Part shown: positions 49,893 through 59,274 of the stretch, one piece after another | Numbering within the stretch: position 1 is the first letter of the stretch | Layout: each line of letters begins with the position of its first letter | Assembly: GCA_030150265.1 (NCBI GenBank) | Contig: JASLGG010000030.1 | Coordinates: forward strand, 1-64,000 | DNA from: Protaetiibacter sp. | Lineage (GTDB): Bacteria > Actinomycetota > Actinomycetes > Actinomycetales > Microbacteriaceae | Direction: 5' to 3' | Length of the DNA: 64,000 nt | Translations under genes and position numbers: made by a program | Notes under the pieces: generated by a model | Told to the model about the DNA's origin: nothing | Database searches by the model: none | The model's input: only the letters and a program-made list of their open reading frames with translations

Positions 49893-50702
49893 TCAGCGCG
49901 GGATCGGTGCCGTCGTGGTGTCACGCTCGTGCAGCAGGCGGATCGACTCGCAGCCCATCCGCGCGAGACGCGTGATGTGATCCCGGCCGTGCTCGATGTC
50001 GGCGCCCGGGTCGAACTCACCGCTGTCGCCCGTGACCTCGATCATGTTGTCGAGCACGACCGACATGCCGCCCGCGCGGAGCCCCCAGACACGGGCGAGC
50101 ACGAAGATCACGCTCGCCTCCATCTCGGCGGCGACGATGTTGAGGCGCTTGAGGTCCTCGAAGAAGTCGCGCCAGCCCGACTGCCAATAGCCGTTGAACG
50201 ACGACCCTGGCCGCGGATGCCCCGCGTAGAAGGTGTCGGCGGAGCGCGTCGTGCCGACGTGGAAGGGATAGCCGAGCTCCTGCGCCGCGCGCACGCACGC
50301 GTCCACGACCTCGAACGAGGCGGCGGCCGGGAACTCGGGAGGGGCGTAGAGGTGGGATGCGCCGTCGTAGCGCGCGGCGGAGTCGAACACCGCCATGTCG
50401 CCGATCCGGACGCGATCCTGCACCGTGCCGGCGGTGCCGATCCGGATGAAGGTGGTGGCGCCGCAACGCGCCAGCTCCTCCATCGCGATGGCGGTCGACG
50501 GGGCGCCGATCCCCGTCGACGTGCAGCTGATCGGCGCACCCCGATAGGTGCCTGTGTAGCTCACGTACTCCCGGTTGTTCGCGACCTCATGGGCCTCATC
50601 CCACAGCTCGGCCACGAGCGCCACACGGGCGGGATCGCCCGGGAGCAGCACATACGGTGCGATCTCGCCCTCGTCGATCTGCAGATGGTATTGACGCGCC
50701 AC
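49893..50702 (-). CDS. Uridine/purine nucleoside phosphorylase
   Basis: A 269-residue NP-I family phosphorylase. The phosphate site starts YVLLPGDPARVALVAE (about 17-32), the fold motif is STGIGAPSTAIAMEEL, then FIRIGTAGTVQD, and the nucleoside site MEASVIFVLARVWGL with the conserved Met-Glu. It splits nucleosides with phosphate to base and ribose-1-phosphate; uridine is the likely substrate by overall likeness to Udp. Convergent to the alditol oxidase gene with 15 bases between stops. Confidence 0.87.
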   Translation of the reverse strand: MARQYHLQIDEGEIAPYVLLPGDPARVALVAELWDEAHEVANNREYVSYTGTYRGAPISCTSTGIGAPSTAIAMEELARCGATTFIRIGTAGTVQDRVRIGDMAVFDSAARYDGASHLYAPPEFPAAASFEVVDACVRAAQELGYPFHVGTTRSADTFYAGHPRPGSSFNGYWQSGWRDFFEDLKRLNIVAAEMEASVIFVLARVWGLRAGGMSVVLDNMIEVTGDSGEFDPGADIEHGRDHITRLARMGCESIRLLHERDTTTAPIPR

Positions 50703-50806
50703 ATCGACTCCCTCGTCCGGCGGACAGCTTGCCGTCGATGCTACGGACCGCGCCGCCGAGGGGTCGAGCGTCGTGCGCGGATGCGCGGCGCTGCTCGCCC
50801 GAGCGC

Positions 50807-52249
50807 TCAGTCGGTGCCGAGGTCGAAGGCCGAGCCCTCGTTCGCCTCGTCGAGCGCGGTCTCGAGCGCCTCGTCCGCCGCCGTCGCGGGCTCTGCGGTC
50901 CCCAGGATCTGCTCCGCGGCGCCGGCCTCGAGGCGCCCGACGAGCTCGCCCGTCGCCCCGCCGATCAGTCCCTGCGCGGCGTACTGCTCGAGTCGCGCGC
51001 GCGAGTCTGCGATGTCGAGGTTGCGCATCGTGAGCTGGCCGATGCGGTCATCCGGCCCGAACGCCGCGTCCCCGACGCGCTCCATCGAGAGCTTCTCGGG
51101 CGCGTAGCTGAGGTGCGGCCCTTCGGTGTTGAGGATCGTGTAGTCGTCGCCGCGACGCAGGCGCAGGGTGACCTCGCCCGTGACGGCCGAGCCGACCCAG
51201 CGCTGCAGCGACTCGCGCAGCATGAGCGACTGCGGGTCGAGCCAGCGCCCCTCGTACATGAGGCGCCCGAGGCGACGGCCCTCCGCGTGGTAGTTCGCGA
51301 CGGTGTCCTCGTTGTGGATCGCGTTGAGCAGCCGCTCGTAGGTGATGTGCAGCAGTGCCATGCCGGGAGCCTCGTAGATGCCGCGCGACTTCGCCTCGAT
51401 GATGCGGTTCTCGATCTGGTCGGACGCTCCGAGGCCGTGCCGGCCTCCGATCGCATTCGCCTCGAGCACGAGCGCCACCGGGTCGGCGAACTCGACGCCG
51501 TTGATCGCGACGGGCCGGCCGGCCTCGAAGCGCACCGACACCTCCTCGGTCGCGATCTCGACGTCCTCGCGCCAGGAGGCGACGCCCATGATGGGGTCGA
51601 CGATGTCGAGCCCGCTCGAGAGCTCCTCGAGGTTCTTCGCCTCGTGGGTGGCACCCCAGATGTTGGCGTCGGTCGAGTACGCCTTCTCGGTCGAGTCGCG
51701 GTAGGGGAAGCCGTGCGCGACGAGCCACTCGCTCATCTCCTTGCGGCCGCCGAGCTCGCGCACGAAGTCGGTGTCGAGCCACGGCTTGTAGATGCGCAGG
51801 CGCGGGTTGGCCATGAGCCCGTAGCGGTAGAACCGCTCGATGTCGTTGCCCTTGTAGGTGGAGCCGTCGCCCCAGATCTCGACGCCGTCGTCCTTCATGG
51901 CGCGCACCAGCATGGTGCCCGTCACCGCGCGGCCGAGCGGCGTCGTGTTGAAGTAGGTCTTGCCGCCCGAGCGGATGTGGAACGCCCCGCACTGCAGCGC
52001 CACGAGCCCCTCCTCGACGAGCGCTGTCTTGGCGTCCACGATGCGGGCGAGCTCCGCGCCGTACTCGATCGCGCGGCCCGGCACCGCATCGATGTCGGGT
52101 TCGTCGTACTGCCCGAGATCCGCGGTGTAGGTGCAGGGGATCGCGCCCTTGTCGCGCATCCACGCCACCGCGCAGGAGGTGTCGAGGCCGCCGGAGAACG
52201 CGATGCCGACGCGCTCGCCGACGGGGAGGGAACTCAAGACCTTGGTCAC
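50807..52249 (-). CDS. argG: Argininosuccinate synthase
   Basis: A 480-residue enzyme that joins citrulline and aspartate with ATP in arginine synthesis. The PP-loop motif IAFSGGLDTSCAVAWM (about 15-30) binds ATP; further landmarks are TYKGNDIERFYRYGL, STDANIWGATHEAKNLEEL and ANAIGGRHGLGASDQIENRI. The length agrees with the long (E. coli-type) ArgG class, not the 400-residue type common in many actinobacteria. It stands alone: no argF, argH or argR is near. The 104 bases before it show no gene. Confidence 0.95.
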   Translation of the reverse strand: MTKVLSSLPVGERVGIAFSGGLDTSCAVAWMRDKGAIPCTYTADLGQYDEPDIDAVPGRAIEYGAELARIVDAKTALVEEGLVALQCGAFHIRSGGKTYFNTTPLGRAVTGTMLVRAMKDDGVEIWGDGSTYKGNDIERFYRYGLMANPRLRIYKPWLDTDFVRELGGRKEMSEWLVAHGFPYRDSTEKAYSTDANIWGATHEAKNLEELSSGLDIVDPIMGVASWREDVEIATEEVSVRFEAGRPVAINGVEFADPVALVLEANAIGGRHGLGASDQIENRIIEAKSRGIYEAPGMALLHITYERLLNAIHNEDTVANYHAEGRRLGRLMYEGRWLDPQSLMLRESLQRWVGSAVTGEVTLRLRRGDDYTILNTEGPHLSYAPEKLSMERVGDAAFGPDDRIGQLTMRNLDIADSRARLEQYAAQGLIGGATGELVGRLEAGAAEQILGTAEPATAADEALETALDEANEGSAFDLGTD

Positions 52250-52330
52250 CCCACCAGCCTAGGGCGCCCGGAGAGGGGCCTCGGACGCCGCCGACCGCAC
52301 GGAAACGCCCTCTTTCCGGGCATCCGCCGG

Positions 52331-52336
52331 TATCCT
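52331..52336 (+). promoter_or_regulatory. -10 element for the ROK regulator and sugar cassette
   Basis: TATCCT ends 6 bases before ATG 52343, with no Shine-Dalgarno sequence. The regulator gene is therefore probably leaderless. Confidence 0.6.
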
Positions 52337-52342
52337 GAGCGG

Positions 52343-53548
52343 ATGGCGGACCAGCGGCGCACCCCGGGGTCGCAGACGTCTCTGCGCGAGGCGAATCGCG
52401 GCCGCATCGTCGACGCCGTCAAACGGCACGGCGGGCTCACCCAGGTCGAGCTCGCGGGCGCCACCGGTCTCTCCCCCGCGACGGTGTCGAACATCGTCAA
52501 GGAGCTCTCCGAGTCGGGGGTGCTCAGCACCTCCAAGTCGATGCGCTCGGGGCGCCGGGCCCAGTACGTCACGCTCGCCCACGCCTCCGGCCTGGTCTGC
52601 GGCATCCACTTCTCCCAGCGCCACCTGCGCATCGCGCTGTCGGATGCGAGCCTCACCGTCGTCTCGGAGCACGAGATGCCGCTCGCCCGCGACCATCGCT
52701 CCGACAACGAGATCCGCCGCGTGGGCATGCTGCTCTCCGACATGCTCGACACCGTGTCGGCCGAGCGCGACGAGCTGCTCGCGGTCGGCGTCGCCGTCTC
52801 GGCGCCGATGGATGCCGCGAGCGGCATGATCGCGCGCCCCGGCATCCTGCGCGGCTGGGAGGGCATCGCGATCGCCGAGACCGTCGAGCGGGCGCTGCGC
52901 GCGCCGGTGCTCGTCGACAACTCCTCCAACCTCTCGGCGCTCGCCGAGCACCGGCTGGGCGCCCTGCGCGGCCAGGACGACGCGATGTTCATCGAGGTGA
53001 GCGACGGGATCGGCGCCGGCATCCTCGTGGGCGGACGCGGCTACCGCGGCTCGAGCGGCAGCGCGGGCGAGTTCGGTCACATGGTGATCGTCGAGAACGG
53101 GCCGCTCTGCCGCTGCGGCAACCTCGGATGCCTGGAGGCGATCGCGGGCGGCGACGCGATCGTGGAGGGCCTCAAGGGCCAGTACTCCGGGCTCAAGCTC
53201 GGCGACGTCGTGGTGCGCGCGATGGCCGGAGACGACGTCTGCATCCGCGCGATCGCCGACGCCGGCACCCACATCGGCGTCGCGGCCGCCAACGTGGCGA
53301 GCATCTTCGACCCGGCCCGTCTCGTCGTCGGCGGGCACCTGGCGCGGGCGGGCGAGCTGCTGCTCGGCCCCATCCGGCAGGTCGTCGATCGCTCGCTCGC
53401 CACCCGGCTGACGCCCGCCCCCGAGATCGTCGCGAGCCAGCTCGGTGCGCGCTCCGCGCTCATGGGCGCGCTCAGCCTCGCCGCCGACCAGGGAAGCGCC
53501 TTCCCCGCGACGGCCGGCTCCGCCGAACTGCGCGTGGCGCTCGGGTGA
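52343..53548 (+). CDS. ROK-family transcriptional regulator
   Basis: A 401-residue regulator. The N-terminal winged helix spans about 15-75 (RIVDAVKRHGGLTQVELAGATGLSPATVSNIV). The ROK part includes the zinc motif CRCGNLGCLEAIAGG (about 253-267) and a GVAVSAPMD segment in place of a full kinase site, so it probably senses a sugar without phosphorylating it. It is 4 bases upstream of the binding-protein gene and is the likely regulator of the whole transporter cassette. Confidence 0.9.
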   Translation: MADQRRTPGSQTSLREANRGRIVDAVKRHGGLTQVELAGATGLSPATVSNIVKELSESGVLSTSKSMRSGRRAQYVTLAHASGLVCGIHFSQRHLRIALSDASLTVVSEHEMPLARDHRSDNEIRRVGMLLSDMLDTVSAERDELLAVGVAVSAPMDAASGMIARPGILRGWEGIAIAETVERALRAPVLVDNSSNLSALAEHRLGALRGQDDAMFIEVSDGIGAGILVGGRGYRGSSGSAGEFGHMVIVENGPLCRCGNLGCLEAIAGGDAIVEGLKGQYSGLKLGDVVVRAMAGDDVCIRAIADAGTHIGVAAANVASIFDPARLVVGGHLARAGELLLGPIRQVVDRSLATRLTPAPEIVASQLGARSALMGALSLAADQGSAFPATAGSAELRVALG

Positions 53549-53552
53549 CGCG

Positions 53553-54650
53553 ATGAGCACCGCATCCCGGGCGGTCGCCCTGGCGACCGCCGCCCTGCTC
53601 GCCGCCCTCTCCCTGACGGCCTGCGCCAATGGCGTGACCGGCGCACCGAGCGGTGACCCCGACACCGCCAAGATCGGGCTGCTGCTGCCCGACTCGGTGA
53701 CCGCCCGCTACGACGCCGCGGACCGCCCCTACTTCGAGGCGCGCATCGCCGAGCTCTGCCCCTCCTGCGAGGTGCTCTACGGCAACGCCGACGGCGATGC
53801 CGCCAAGCAGCAGCAGCAGGCGGAGGCGATGCTGACCCAGGGCGTCCGGGTGCTCGTCCTCGACCCCTTCGACGGCAAGGCGGCGGCATCGATCGTGAGC
53901 ATCGCGACCTCACGCGGCGTGCCGGTGATCTCCTACGACCGTCTCATCGACAGCCCCGACCTCGCCTACTACATCTCCTTCGACAACGAGCTGGTCGGCC
54001 GGTTGCAGGCTCAGGCGCTCATCGACCGTCTCCACGAGCTCCGGATCGCGCCCGGTGACGGCGGCATCCTCATGGTCAACGGCTCCCCCACCGACAACAA
54101 CGCCTCCCAGTTCAAGCGCGGCGCGCACGCGGTCATCGACGCGAGCGGCTACACGGTGCTCGCCGAGTACGACACGCCCGGATGGGACCCCGCCAAGGCC
54201 CAGGACTGGGTGGCCGGCCAGATCATCCAGTTCGGCTCGCGCATCGTCGGGGTGTACGCGGCGAACGATCCGACGGCGGGTGGCGCGATCGCGTCGCTCA
54301 AGGCCGCGGGAGTCGATCCGCTGCCGCCGGTGACTGGACAGGATGCCGAGCTCGCGGGGCTCCAGCGCATCCTGAGCGGCGACCAGTACATGACCGTCTA
54401 CAAGGCGCTGCGCCCGGAGGCGGAGCGCGCCGCCGAGCTCGCGATCGAGCTCGCGAACGGACGCACCCCGGGCGGCGAGACGGAGGTCGAGGTGGGCGGC
54501 GCGCGCATCCGCTCCTTCCTCCTCGAACCGCTCCCCGTGACGCGCCGCGACATCGGCCCCGTCGTGATCGACGACGGCTTCTTCACCCTGGGCCAGCTCT
54601 GCACCGCCGACTACGCGGGCGCCTGCGCGAACGCGGGGCTGACGCGATGA
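53553..54650 (+). CDS. Sugar ABC transporter substrate-binding lipoprotein, XylF-like
   Basis: A 365-residue exported protein. The signal peptide (1 to about 24) ends in the lipobox SLTAC, so it is a lipoprotein. The mature part is a periplasmic-binding-protein type 1 fold: KIGLLLPDSVTARYD, then DPFDGKAAASIVSIATSRGVPVISYDR, VTGQDAELAGLQRILSGDQYMTVYKAL, as in xylose/ribose-type binders. A Cys pair (ELCPSCEV) could form a disulfide. Stop overlaps the ATPase ATG. Confidence 0.88.
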   Translation: MSTASRAVALATAALLAALSLTACANGVTGAPSGDPDTAKIGLLLPDSVTARYDAADRPYFEARIAELCPSCEVLYGNADGDAAKQQQQAEAMLTQGVRVLVLDPFDGKAAASIVSIATSRGVPVISYDRLIDSPDLAYYISFDNELVGRLQAQALIDRLHELRIAPGDGGILMVNGSPTDNNASQFKRGAHAVIDASGYTVLAEYDTPGWDPAKAQDWVAGQIIQFGSRIVGVYAANDPTAGGAIASLKAAGVDPLPPVTGQDAELAGLQRILSGDQYMTVYKALRPEAERAAELAIELANGRTPGGETEVEVGGARIRSFLLEPLPVTRRDIGPVVIDDGFFTLGQLCTADYAGACANAGLTR

Positions 54651-55513
54651 GCTCCGACCCGATGGGCACCGAGCCGATGGACCTCGCACCCGTCCCCCTC
54701 GGGGCCCCCGGGGCGCTGGCCCCCGGTCGCGCGCCGGTGCTCTCGATGCGCGGCATCTCGAAGAGCTTCGGCAAGGTGCAGGCGCTCACCGACATCCACC
54801 TCGACGTGCACGCCGGCGAGGTGGTCGCGATCGTCGGCGACAACGGCGCGGGCAAGTCGACGCTCGTCAAGATCCTCGCGGGCGTGCACCCCGCGGACGA
54901 CGGCGAGATCGAGTTCGAGGGCGTGCCCGTGACGATCCCCGATCCGACCGCCTCGCGCGCGCTCGGGATCGCGACCGTGTTCCAGGATCTCGCCCTGTGC
55001 GACAACCTCGACGTGGTCGCGAACCTCTTCCTGGGGCGCGAGATCGCGGGCGTGACCCTCGACGAGGAGGAGATGGAGCGCAAGGCCTGGGCGCTCCTGC
55101 GCCAGCTCTCGGCGCGCATCCCCTCGGTGCGGGTGCCGATCGCGGCGCTCTCCGGAGGCCAGCGGCAGACGGTCGCGATCGCGCGGTCGCTCATCGGCGA
55201 GCCGCGCGTCGTCATCCTCGACGAGCCGACCGCCGCCCTCGGCGTCGCCCAGACCGCCGAGGTGCTCAACCTCATCGAGAGGCTGCGAGAGCGCGGTCAC
55301 GCGGTCGTGCTCATCAGCCACAACATGGCCGACGTGCAGGCCGTCGCCGATCGGATCGCGGTGCTGCGGCTCGGGCGCAACAACGGCGACTTCCTCGCCT
55401 CCGACGTCGGATACGAGGACATCATCGCCGCCATCACCGGCGCGACCGAGCACGCGCGACCGGCCCCTCGGCCGGTGTATCCCGCTCCCCGACGGATCGG
55501 ACCGGTGCGATGA
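54647..55513 (+). CDS. Sugar ABC transporter ATP-binding protein, single-domain
   Basis: A 288-residue ATPase with one nucleotide-binding domain: Walker A GDNGAGKSTL (about 65-74), signature LSGGQRQTVA, Walker B VVILDEPTAALG and H-loop ISHNMADV. XylG and RbsA have two fused domains; this one must work as a homodimer. The first 30 residues are extra, rich in Pro and Ala (ATG 54647 overlaps the previous stop). The stop overlaps the permease ATG. The tail is basic. Confidence 0.9.
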   Translation: MSSDPMGTEPMDLAPVPLGAPGALAPGRAPVLSMRGISKSFGKVQALTDIHLDVHAGEVVAIVGDNGAGKSTLVKILAGVHPADDGEIEFEGVPVTIPDPTASRALGIATVFQDLALCDNLDVVANLFLGREIAGVTLDEEEMERKAWALLRQLSARIPSVRVPIAALSGGQRQTVAIARSLIGEPRVVILDEPTAALGVAQTAEVLNLIERLRERGHAVVLISHNMADVQAVADRIAVLRLGRNNGDFLASDVGYEDIIAAITGATEHARPAPRPVYPAPRRIGPVR

Positions 55514-56721
55514 CGGCGCCGGTGCGCACCGTCGAGCGCGACGGCATCCGCGGTCTCGTCGACGACCTCCGCGTTCGCCTCACCGGCAACCTCGGCTCGA
55601 TCCCCGTGATCGTCGGCCTCGTCATCATCGGCGCCGTCTTCCAGACGCTGAACCCCAGCTTCCTCTCGGCCGACAACCTCGTGAACCTCACGTTGCAGTG
55701 CGCGGCGGTCGGCACGATCGCCATCGGCGTGGTGCTCGTGCTGCTGCTCGGCCAGATCGACCTCTCCGTCGGCTCCGTGAGCGGGCTCGCCGCCGCGATC
55801 CTCGGGGTCGGGCTGACCCGGCTCGGATGGGCGCTCCCCCTCGCGATCCTCGCCGCGCTCGCCGCGGGCGTCGCCATCGGACTGCTCTACGGCATCCTCT
55901 ACACCCGGTTCGGCGTGCCGAGCTTCGTGATCACGCTCGCGGGGCTGCTGGGCGTACTGGGGCTCCAGCTCAAGGTGCTCGCGCCTACCGGCTCGATCAA
56001 CCTCCCCTACAGCTCGCCGCTCGTGCTCTTCGCGCAGAGCTGGTTCCTCCCGCCCTGGCTCGCCTACCTCCTCGCGGGGCTGTGGGCGGGCGGCATCTTC
56101 GGCGCCGCGGTGCTCCGGCAGCGCCGGCGACGCGAGGCGGGGCTCACCACGAGCCCGCTCGGATGGCACGCCGCGAAGGCCGGCGGGCTCTTCGCCCTCT
56201 GCGCCGGCGGAATCGCCTACCTCGCGACCGACCGCGGTGTCGGCGTGATGTTCGTGTTCTTCATCGCGCTCGTGATCCTCATGCACCTCGCACTCACCCG
56301 CACCCGATGGGGTCGCGAGGTCTACGCGGTCGGCGGCTCGGTGGAGGCGGCGCGGCGCGCCGGTATCCGGGTGAACCGCGTCTACATCTCCGTCTTCGTG
56401 CTGTGCACGACCTTCGCGGTGGTCGGCGGCCTGCTCGCGGCGGGGCGCCTCGCCTCGGCGAGCACGCAGAGCGGCGGCGGCGACACCAATCTCAACGCGA
56501 TCGCGGCCGCGGTGATCGGCGGCACGAGCCTCTTCGGCGGGCGCGGCTCCGCCTGGAGCGCGCTGCTCGGCATCGCCGTGCTGCAGTCGATCTCCAACGG
56601 GCTCACGCTGCTCAACCTCGACTCCTCGATCCGCTACATGATCACCGGCGGCGTGCTGCTGCTCGCCGTCATCATCGATTCGCTGTCGCGCCGCTCGCGC
56701 GCGGCCCACGGGCAGGCCTAG
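55510..56721 (+). CDS. Sugar ABC transporter permease, XylH-like
   Basis: A 403-residue permease with about ten membrane segments. The family motif GQIDLSVGSVSGLAAAILGV (about 80-99) is present, followed by GVPSFVITLAGLLGVLGLQL, the central EAA-like loop EVYAVGGSVEAARRAGIRVNRVY and the ending VIGGTSLFGGRGSAWSALLG. XylH proteins have the same extra mid-region (residues 180-260) between helices. It is translationally coupled to the ATPase. Together they form one importer, most likely for a pentose or a related sugar. Confidence 0.9.
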   Translation: MTAPVRTVERDGIRGLVDDLRVRLTGNLGSIPVIVGLVIIGAVFQTLNPSFLSADNLVNLTLQCAAVGTIAIGVVLVLLLGQIDLSVGSVSGLAAAILGVGLTRLGWALPLAILAALAAGVAIGLLYGILYTRFGVPSFVITLAGLLGVLGLQLKVLAPTGSINLPYSSPLVLFAQSWFLPPWLAYLLAGLWAGGIFGAAVLRQRRRREAGLTTSPLGWHAAKAGGLFALCAGGIAYLATDRGVGVMFVFFIALVILMHLALTRTRWGREVYAVGGSVEAARRAGIRVNRVYISVFVLCTTFAVVGGLLAAGRLASASTQSGGGDTNLNAIAAAVIGGTSLFGGRGSAWSALLGIAVLQSISNGLTLLNLDSSIRYMITGGVLLLAVIIDSLSRRSRAAHGQA

Positions 56722-56750
56722 CGAGGGGCCCGCTCCCGACGGGAGGCATC

Positions 56751-58031
56751 ATGACCGACGACGACGTCATCGCACCGGGTCGCGCACGCCAGTCGGAGGT
56801 GTTCCGGGCCGGGGCCTCCGGTCGGCGCCCCGCCGTTCCCACGAGCTGGCCGGCCCTCGTCGCAGCGGCGGAGCGCGCCATGACCCCCGACGCGTGGGCA
56901 TACGTGGCCGGGTCCGCGGGCCGTGAGTCGACCGCCGAGGCGAACTACGAGGCCTTCGAGTCCTGGCGCATCGTGCCGCGGATGCTGCGCGACGTGAGCG
57001 CGCGCGACCTCTCGATCGAGCTGTTCGGGCGCCGCCATCCGACGCCGCTGCTCGCCTGCCCGATCGGCGTGCTCGAGTTCGTCGATCCCGATGCCGACCT
57101 CGCGATCGCCCGCGCGGCGGGTACCCTCGGCATCACGAGCATCGTCTCCAGCCAGGCCTCGCAGCCGATGGAGAGCGTCGCCGCGGCGGGTGCGGGGCCC
57201 TGGTGGTTCCAGCTCTACTGGTCGAGCGAGGACGCCCTCGTCGAGAGCTTCGTGGCTCGCGCCGAGGCGGCCGGCGCCGAGGCGATCGTCGTGACGCTCG
57301 ACACCGGGATGCTCGGCTGGCGTCCCCGCGACCTCGACCGCGGGTTCCTGCCGTTCATCCAGGGCATGGGCATCGCGCAGTACACGCACGACCCGGTGTT
57401 CCGCGAGCTCGTGCGGGCCCGGATGGCGCGACCGGCCACGGGCGAGCGTCCCCGCGTGACGCCGGCCGCCATCCGCACGCTGCTGGCGATGACGCGGAGG
57501 TACCCCGGGCGCTTCCGGGAGAACCTGCGCTCGGGCGAGCCGCGGGTGGCGGTCGAGACCTTCCTCGACGTGTTCTCCCGGCCCGGGCTGAGCTGGGACG
57601 ACCTCCCGTTCCTGCGGAAGAGGACGAGACTGCCGATCGTGCTGAAGGGCGTGCAGCATCCGGACGACGCGCGGCGGGCCGTCGACGCCGGGGTCGACGG
57701 AGTGATGGTCTCCACGCACGGCGGGCGCCAGGTCGACGGCGCCATCGGTGCTCTCGACGCCCTCCCGGGCGTCGTCGAAGCCGTGAACGGCCGCGTGCCG
57801 GTGATGCTCGACTCCGGCGTGCGCGGCGGCGCGGATGTCGTGCGTGCGCTCGCCCTCGGCGCGACCGCGGTCGGCATCGGCCGCGCCTGGCTCTACGGCC
57901 TCGCGATCGCGGGCGAGGACGGCGCGCGCCAGGTGCTGCGCGACATCGTCGCCGAGACGGACCTCGTGCTCGGCCTCTCCGGTCACCGCACCCTCGCCGA
58001 CCTCACCCCGGAAGCCCTCACGCGCCTCTAA
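56751..58031 (+). CDS. FMN-dependent alpha-hydroxy-acid oxidase/dehydrogenase
   Basis: A 426-residue TIM-barrel flavoenzyme of the LldD/lactate-2-monooxygenase group. Landmarks: DAWAYVAGSAGRESTAEANYEAFE, the FMN site LACPIGVLEF, the substrate-binding WFQLYW, the catalytic His-Gly-Gly-Arg motif (STHGGRQVDG, about residue 323) and VMLDSGVRGGADVVRALALGATAVGIGRAWLYG. The long insertion (about 205-275) is like lactate monooxygenase. Substrate probably a 2-hydroxy acid. GGGAGG precedes ATG 56751. It lies in the sugar cassette, 29 bases after the permease, and may be its catabolic enzyme. Confidence 0.88.
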   Translation: MTDDDVIAPGRARQSEVFRAGASGRRPAVPTSWPALVAAAERAMTPDAWAYVAGSAGRESTAEANYEAFESWRIVPRMLRDVSARDLSIELFGRRHPTPLLACPIGVLEFVDPDADLAIARAAGTLGITSIVSSQASQPMESVAAAGAGPWWFQLYWSSEDALVESFVARAEAAGAEAIVVTLDTGMLGWRPRDLDRGFLPFIQGMGIAQYTHDPVFRELVRARMARPATGERPRVTPAAIRTLLAMTRRYPGRFRENLRSGEPRVAVETFLDVFSRPGLSWDDLPFLRKRTRLPIVLKGVQHPDDARRAVDAGVDGVMVSTHGGRQVDGAIGALDALPGVVEAVNGRVPVMLDSGVRGGADVVRALALGATAVGIGRAWLYGLAIAGEDGARQVLRDIVAETDLVLGLSGHRTLADLTPEALTRL

Positions 58032-58867
58032 TGGAGCAGGGAGCCGTCCTTCTTCACGGCGTTCTTCTCGCCCGCCTCGATCGGGAAGGGGAAGCGGTTC
58101 TGCTTGGGCGGCAGCGGGCAGTTGAAGGCGTAGCTGAAGGCGCAGGGGGGCAGCACCGCGCGGTTGAAGTCGAGGGTGATGGTGCCGTCGGCGTTGGGGG
58201 CCACGAAGAGGAACCTGCCGACGCTGTAGGTGCTGTCGCCGCTGGTGGCGTCCGCGAACACGAGCTGCAGCGCCCGCCCCGACTTGAACGCCGCGAGGTC
58301 GTAGTCGACGCCGTCGCGCGTGAAGGTGATGCGGCCGGGCACGACCTCGTCGCGTGTGCGCCCGTCGTCCTTGAGGTGCTCGAAGCCGAGGGTCGTGCCC
58401 TCGGGGTTGACCGACCACGCCGCCGTCACCACCCACTCCGGGTCGTAGGGGAAGGCGTCGATGCCGCCGAACTCCTGGATCGCCTCCGACTGGGCGTCCC
58501 ACACGCGGAGCGCGTAGAGGCCGCCCTCCTGCGCGATGACGAAGCCCGTGAGGCTGTCGCTGAACCGCACGTCGGAGGGATGGGGGTCGTCCTTGCCGCG
58601 CACCTCCACCGTGCCGTCGACGAGCGCGCCGTCGACCTCGATGCCGTCTGCCGCGGCCGCGGTGAGCAGCACGCCCGATCCGCCGTCCGTGCGCGGCGCC
58701 CAGGTTCCGGGCACCCCCCACACCGTCTGCTCCGCGTCGATCACCTGTGTCGTGGTCAGCGCGAGGCTCCCCTGGGGCTGCACGACCACGAGCTCGCGGC
58801 GCGAGTGGAAGTAGGCGAACTGCTCCTCGGGCGTCTGGGGCATGGCGGGGGCGGCGGTCTCTGTCAT
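58028..58867 (-). CDS. DUF1684 family protein
   Basis: A 279-residue protein of unknown function. DUF1684 features are the VEVRGKDDPHPSDVRF and GRFLFVAPNADGTITLDFNRAVLPPCAFSYAFNCPLPPKQNRFPFPIEAGEKN segments, rich in aromatic and proline residues near the C-terminus. The family has two conserved Cys (PPCAFSYAFNCP), seen here. ATG 58867 has AAGAGGA upstream. It is convergent with the hydroxyacid oxidase gene, sharing four bases at the stops. Confidence 0.85.
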   Translation of the reverse strand: MTETAAPAMPQTPEEQFAYFHSRRELVVVQPQGSLALTTTQVIDAEQTVWGVPGTWAPRTDGGSGVLLTAAAADGIEVDGALVDGTVEVRGKDDPHPSDVRFSDSLTGFVIAQEGGLYALRVWDAQSEAIQEFGGIDAFPYDPEWVVTAAWSVNPEGTTLGFEHLKDDGRTRDEVVPGRITFTRDGVDYDLAAFKSGRALQLVFADATSGDSTYSVGRFLFVAPNADGTITLDFNRAVLPPCAFSYAFNCPLPPKQNRFPFPIEAGEKNAVKKDGSLLH

Positions 58868-58996
58868 GATGTCCATCCTCTTGGGTTCCCCCGACACAAC
58901 CGGGCGGGACACGGGGATATTTCCGCAGACGATCCGCCTCGGGTCTCACGTCGCATCCGCGACCTGCGCTGACCGGCGCGGCGCGCGCCGCGCTCC

Positions 58997-59002
58997 TAGG
59001 CT
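58997..59002 (+). promoter_or_regulatory. -10 element for the mycoredoxin-like gene
   Basis: TAGGCT ends 6 bases before ATG 59009 with no Shine-Dalgarno sequence. Confidence 0.6.
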
Positions 59003-59008
59003 GGAGGC

Positions 59009-59263
59009 ATGACAGCTCCCGCACTCACGATGTACGGCGCCCAGTGGTGCCACGACTGCCGCCGCACGAAGGCGCAGCTCGACGGCCTCGGCATCGGCTA
59101 CCGCTACATCGACGTGGAGCACGACGCGGCGGCGGCCGATGAGGCGCAGCGCCTCTCCGGCCGCACCAACATCCCGGTGCTGCTCTACCCGGACGAGACG
59201 ATCCAGGTCGAGCCGGCGAACGCCGAGGTCGAGGCGAAGCTGCGCGAGCTCGCGCTGCTCTGA
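59009..59263 (+). CDS. Glutaredoxin-like protein, mycoredoxin type
   Basis: An 84-residue thioredoxin-fold protein. The redox motif is WCHDC (Cys14 and Cys17), the cis-proline loop is NIPVLLYP and the DVEHDAAAADEAQRLSG helix lies between. Size and sequence suit the actinobacterial mycoredoxin-1 group (which uses CxxC) that reduces mycothiol-mixed disulfides. The exact motif in Mrx1 is CGYC, so assignment to one subgroup is uncertain. It is monocistronic. Confidence 0.85.
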   Translation: MTAPALTMYGAQWCHDCRRTKAQLDGLGIGYRYIDVEHDAAAADEAQRLSGRTNIPVLLYPDETIQVEPANAEVEAKLRELALL

Positions 59264-59274
59264 GCCGTCGGGCG

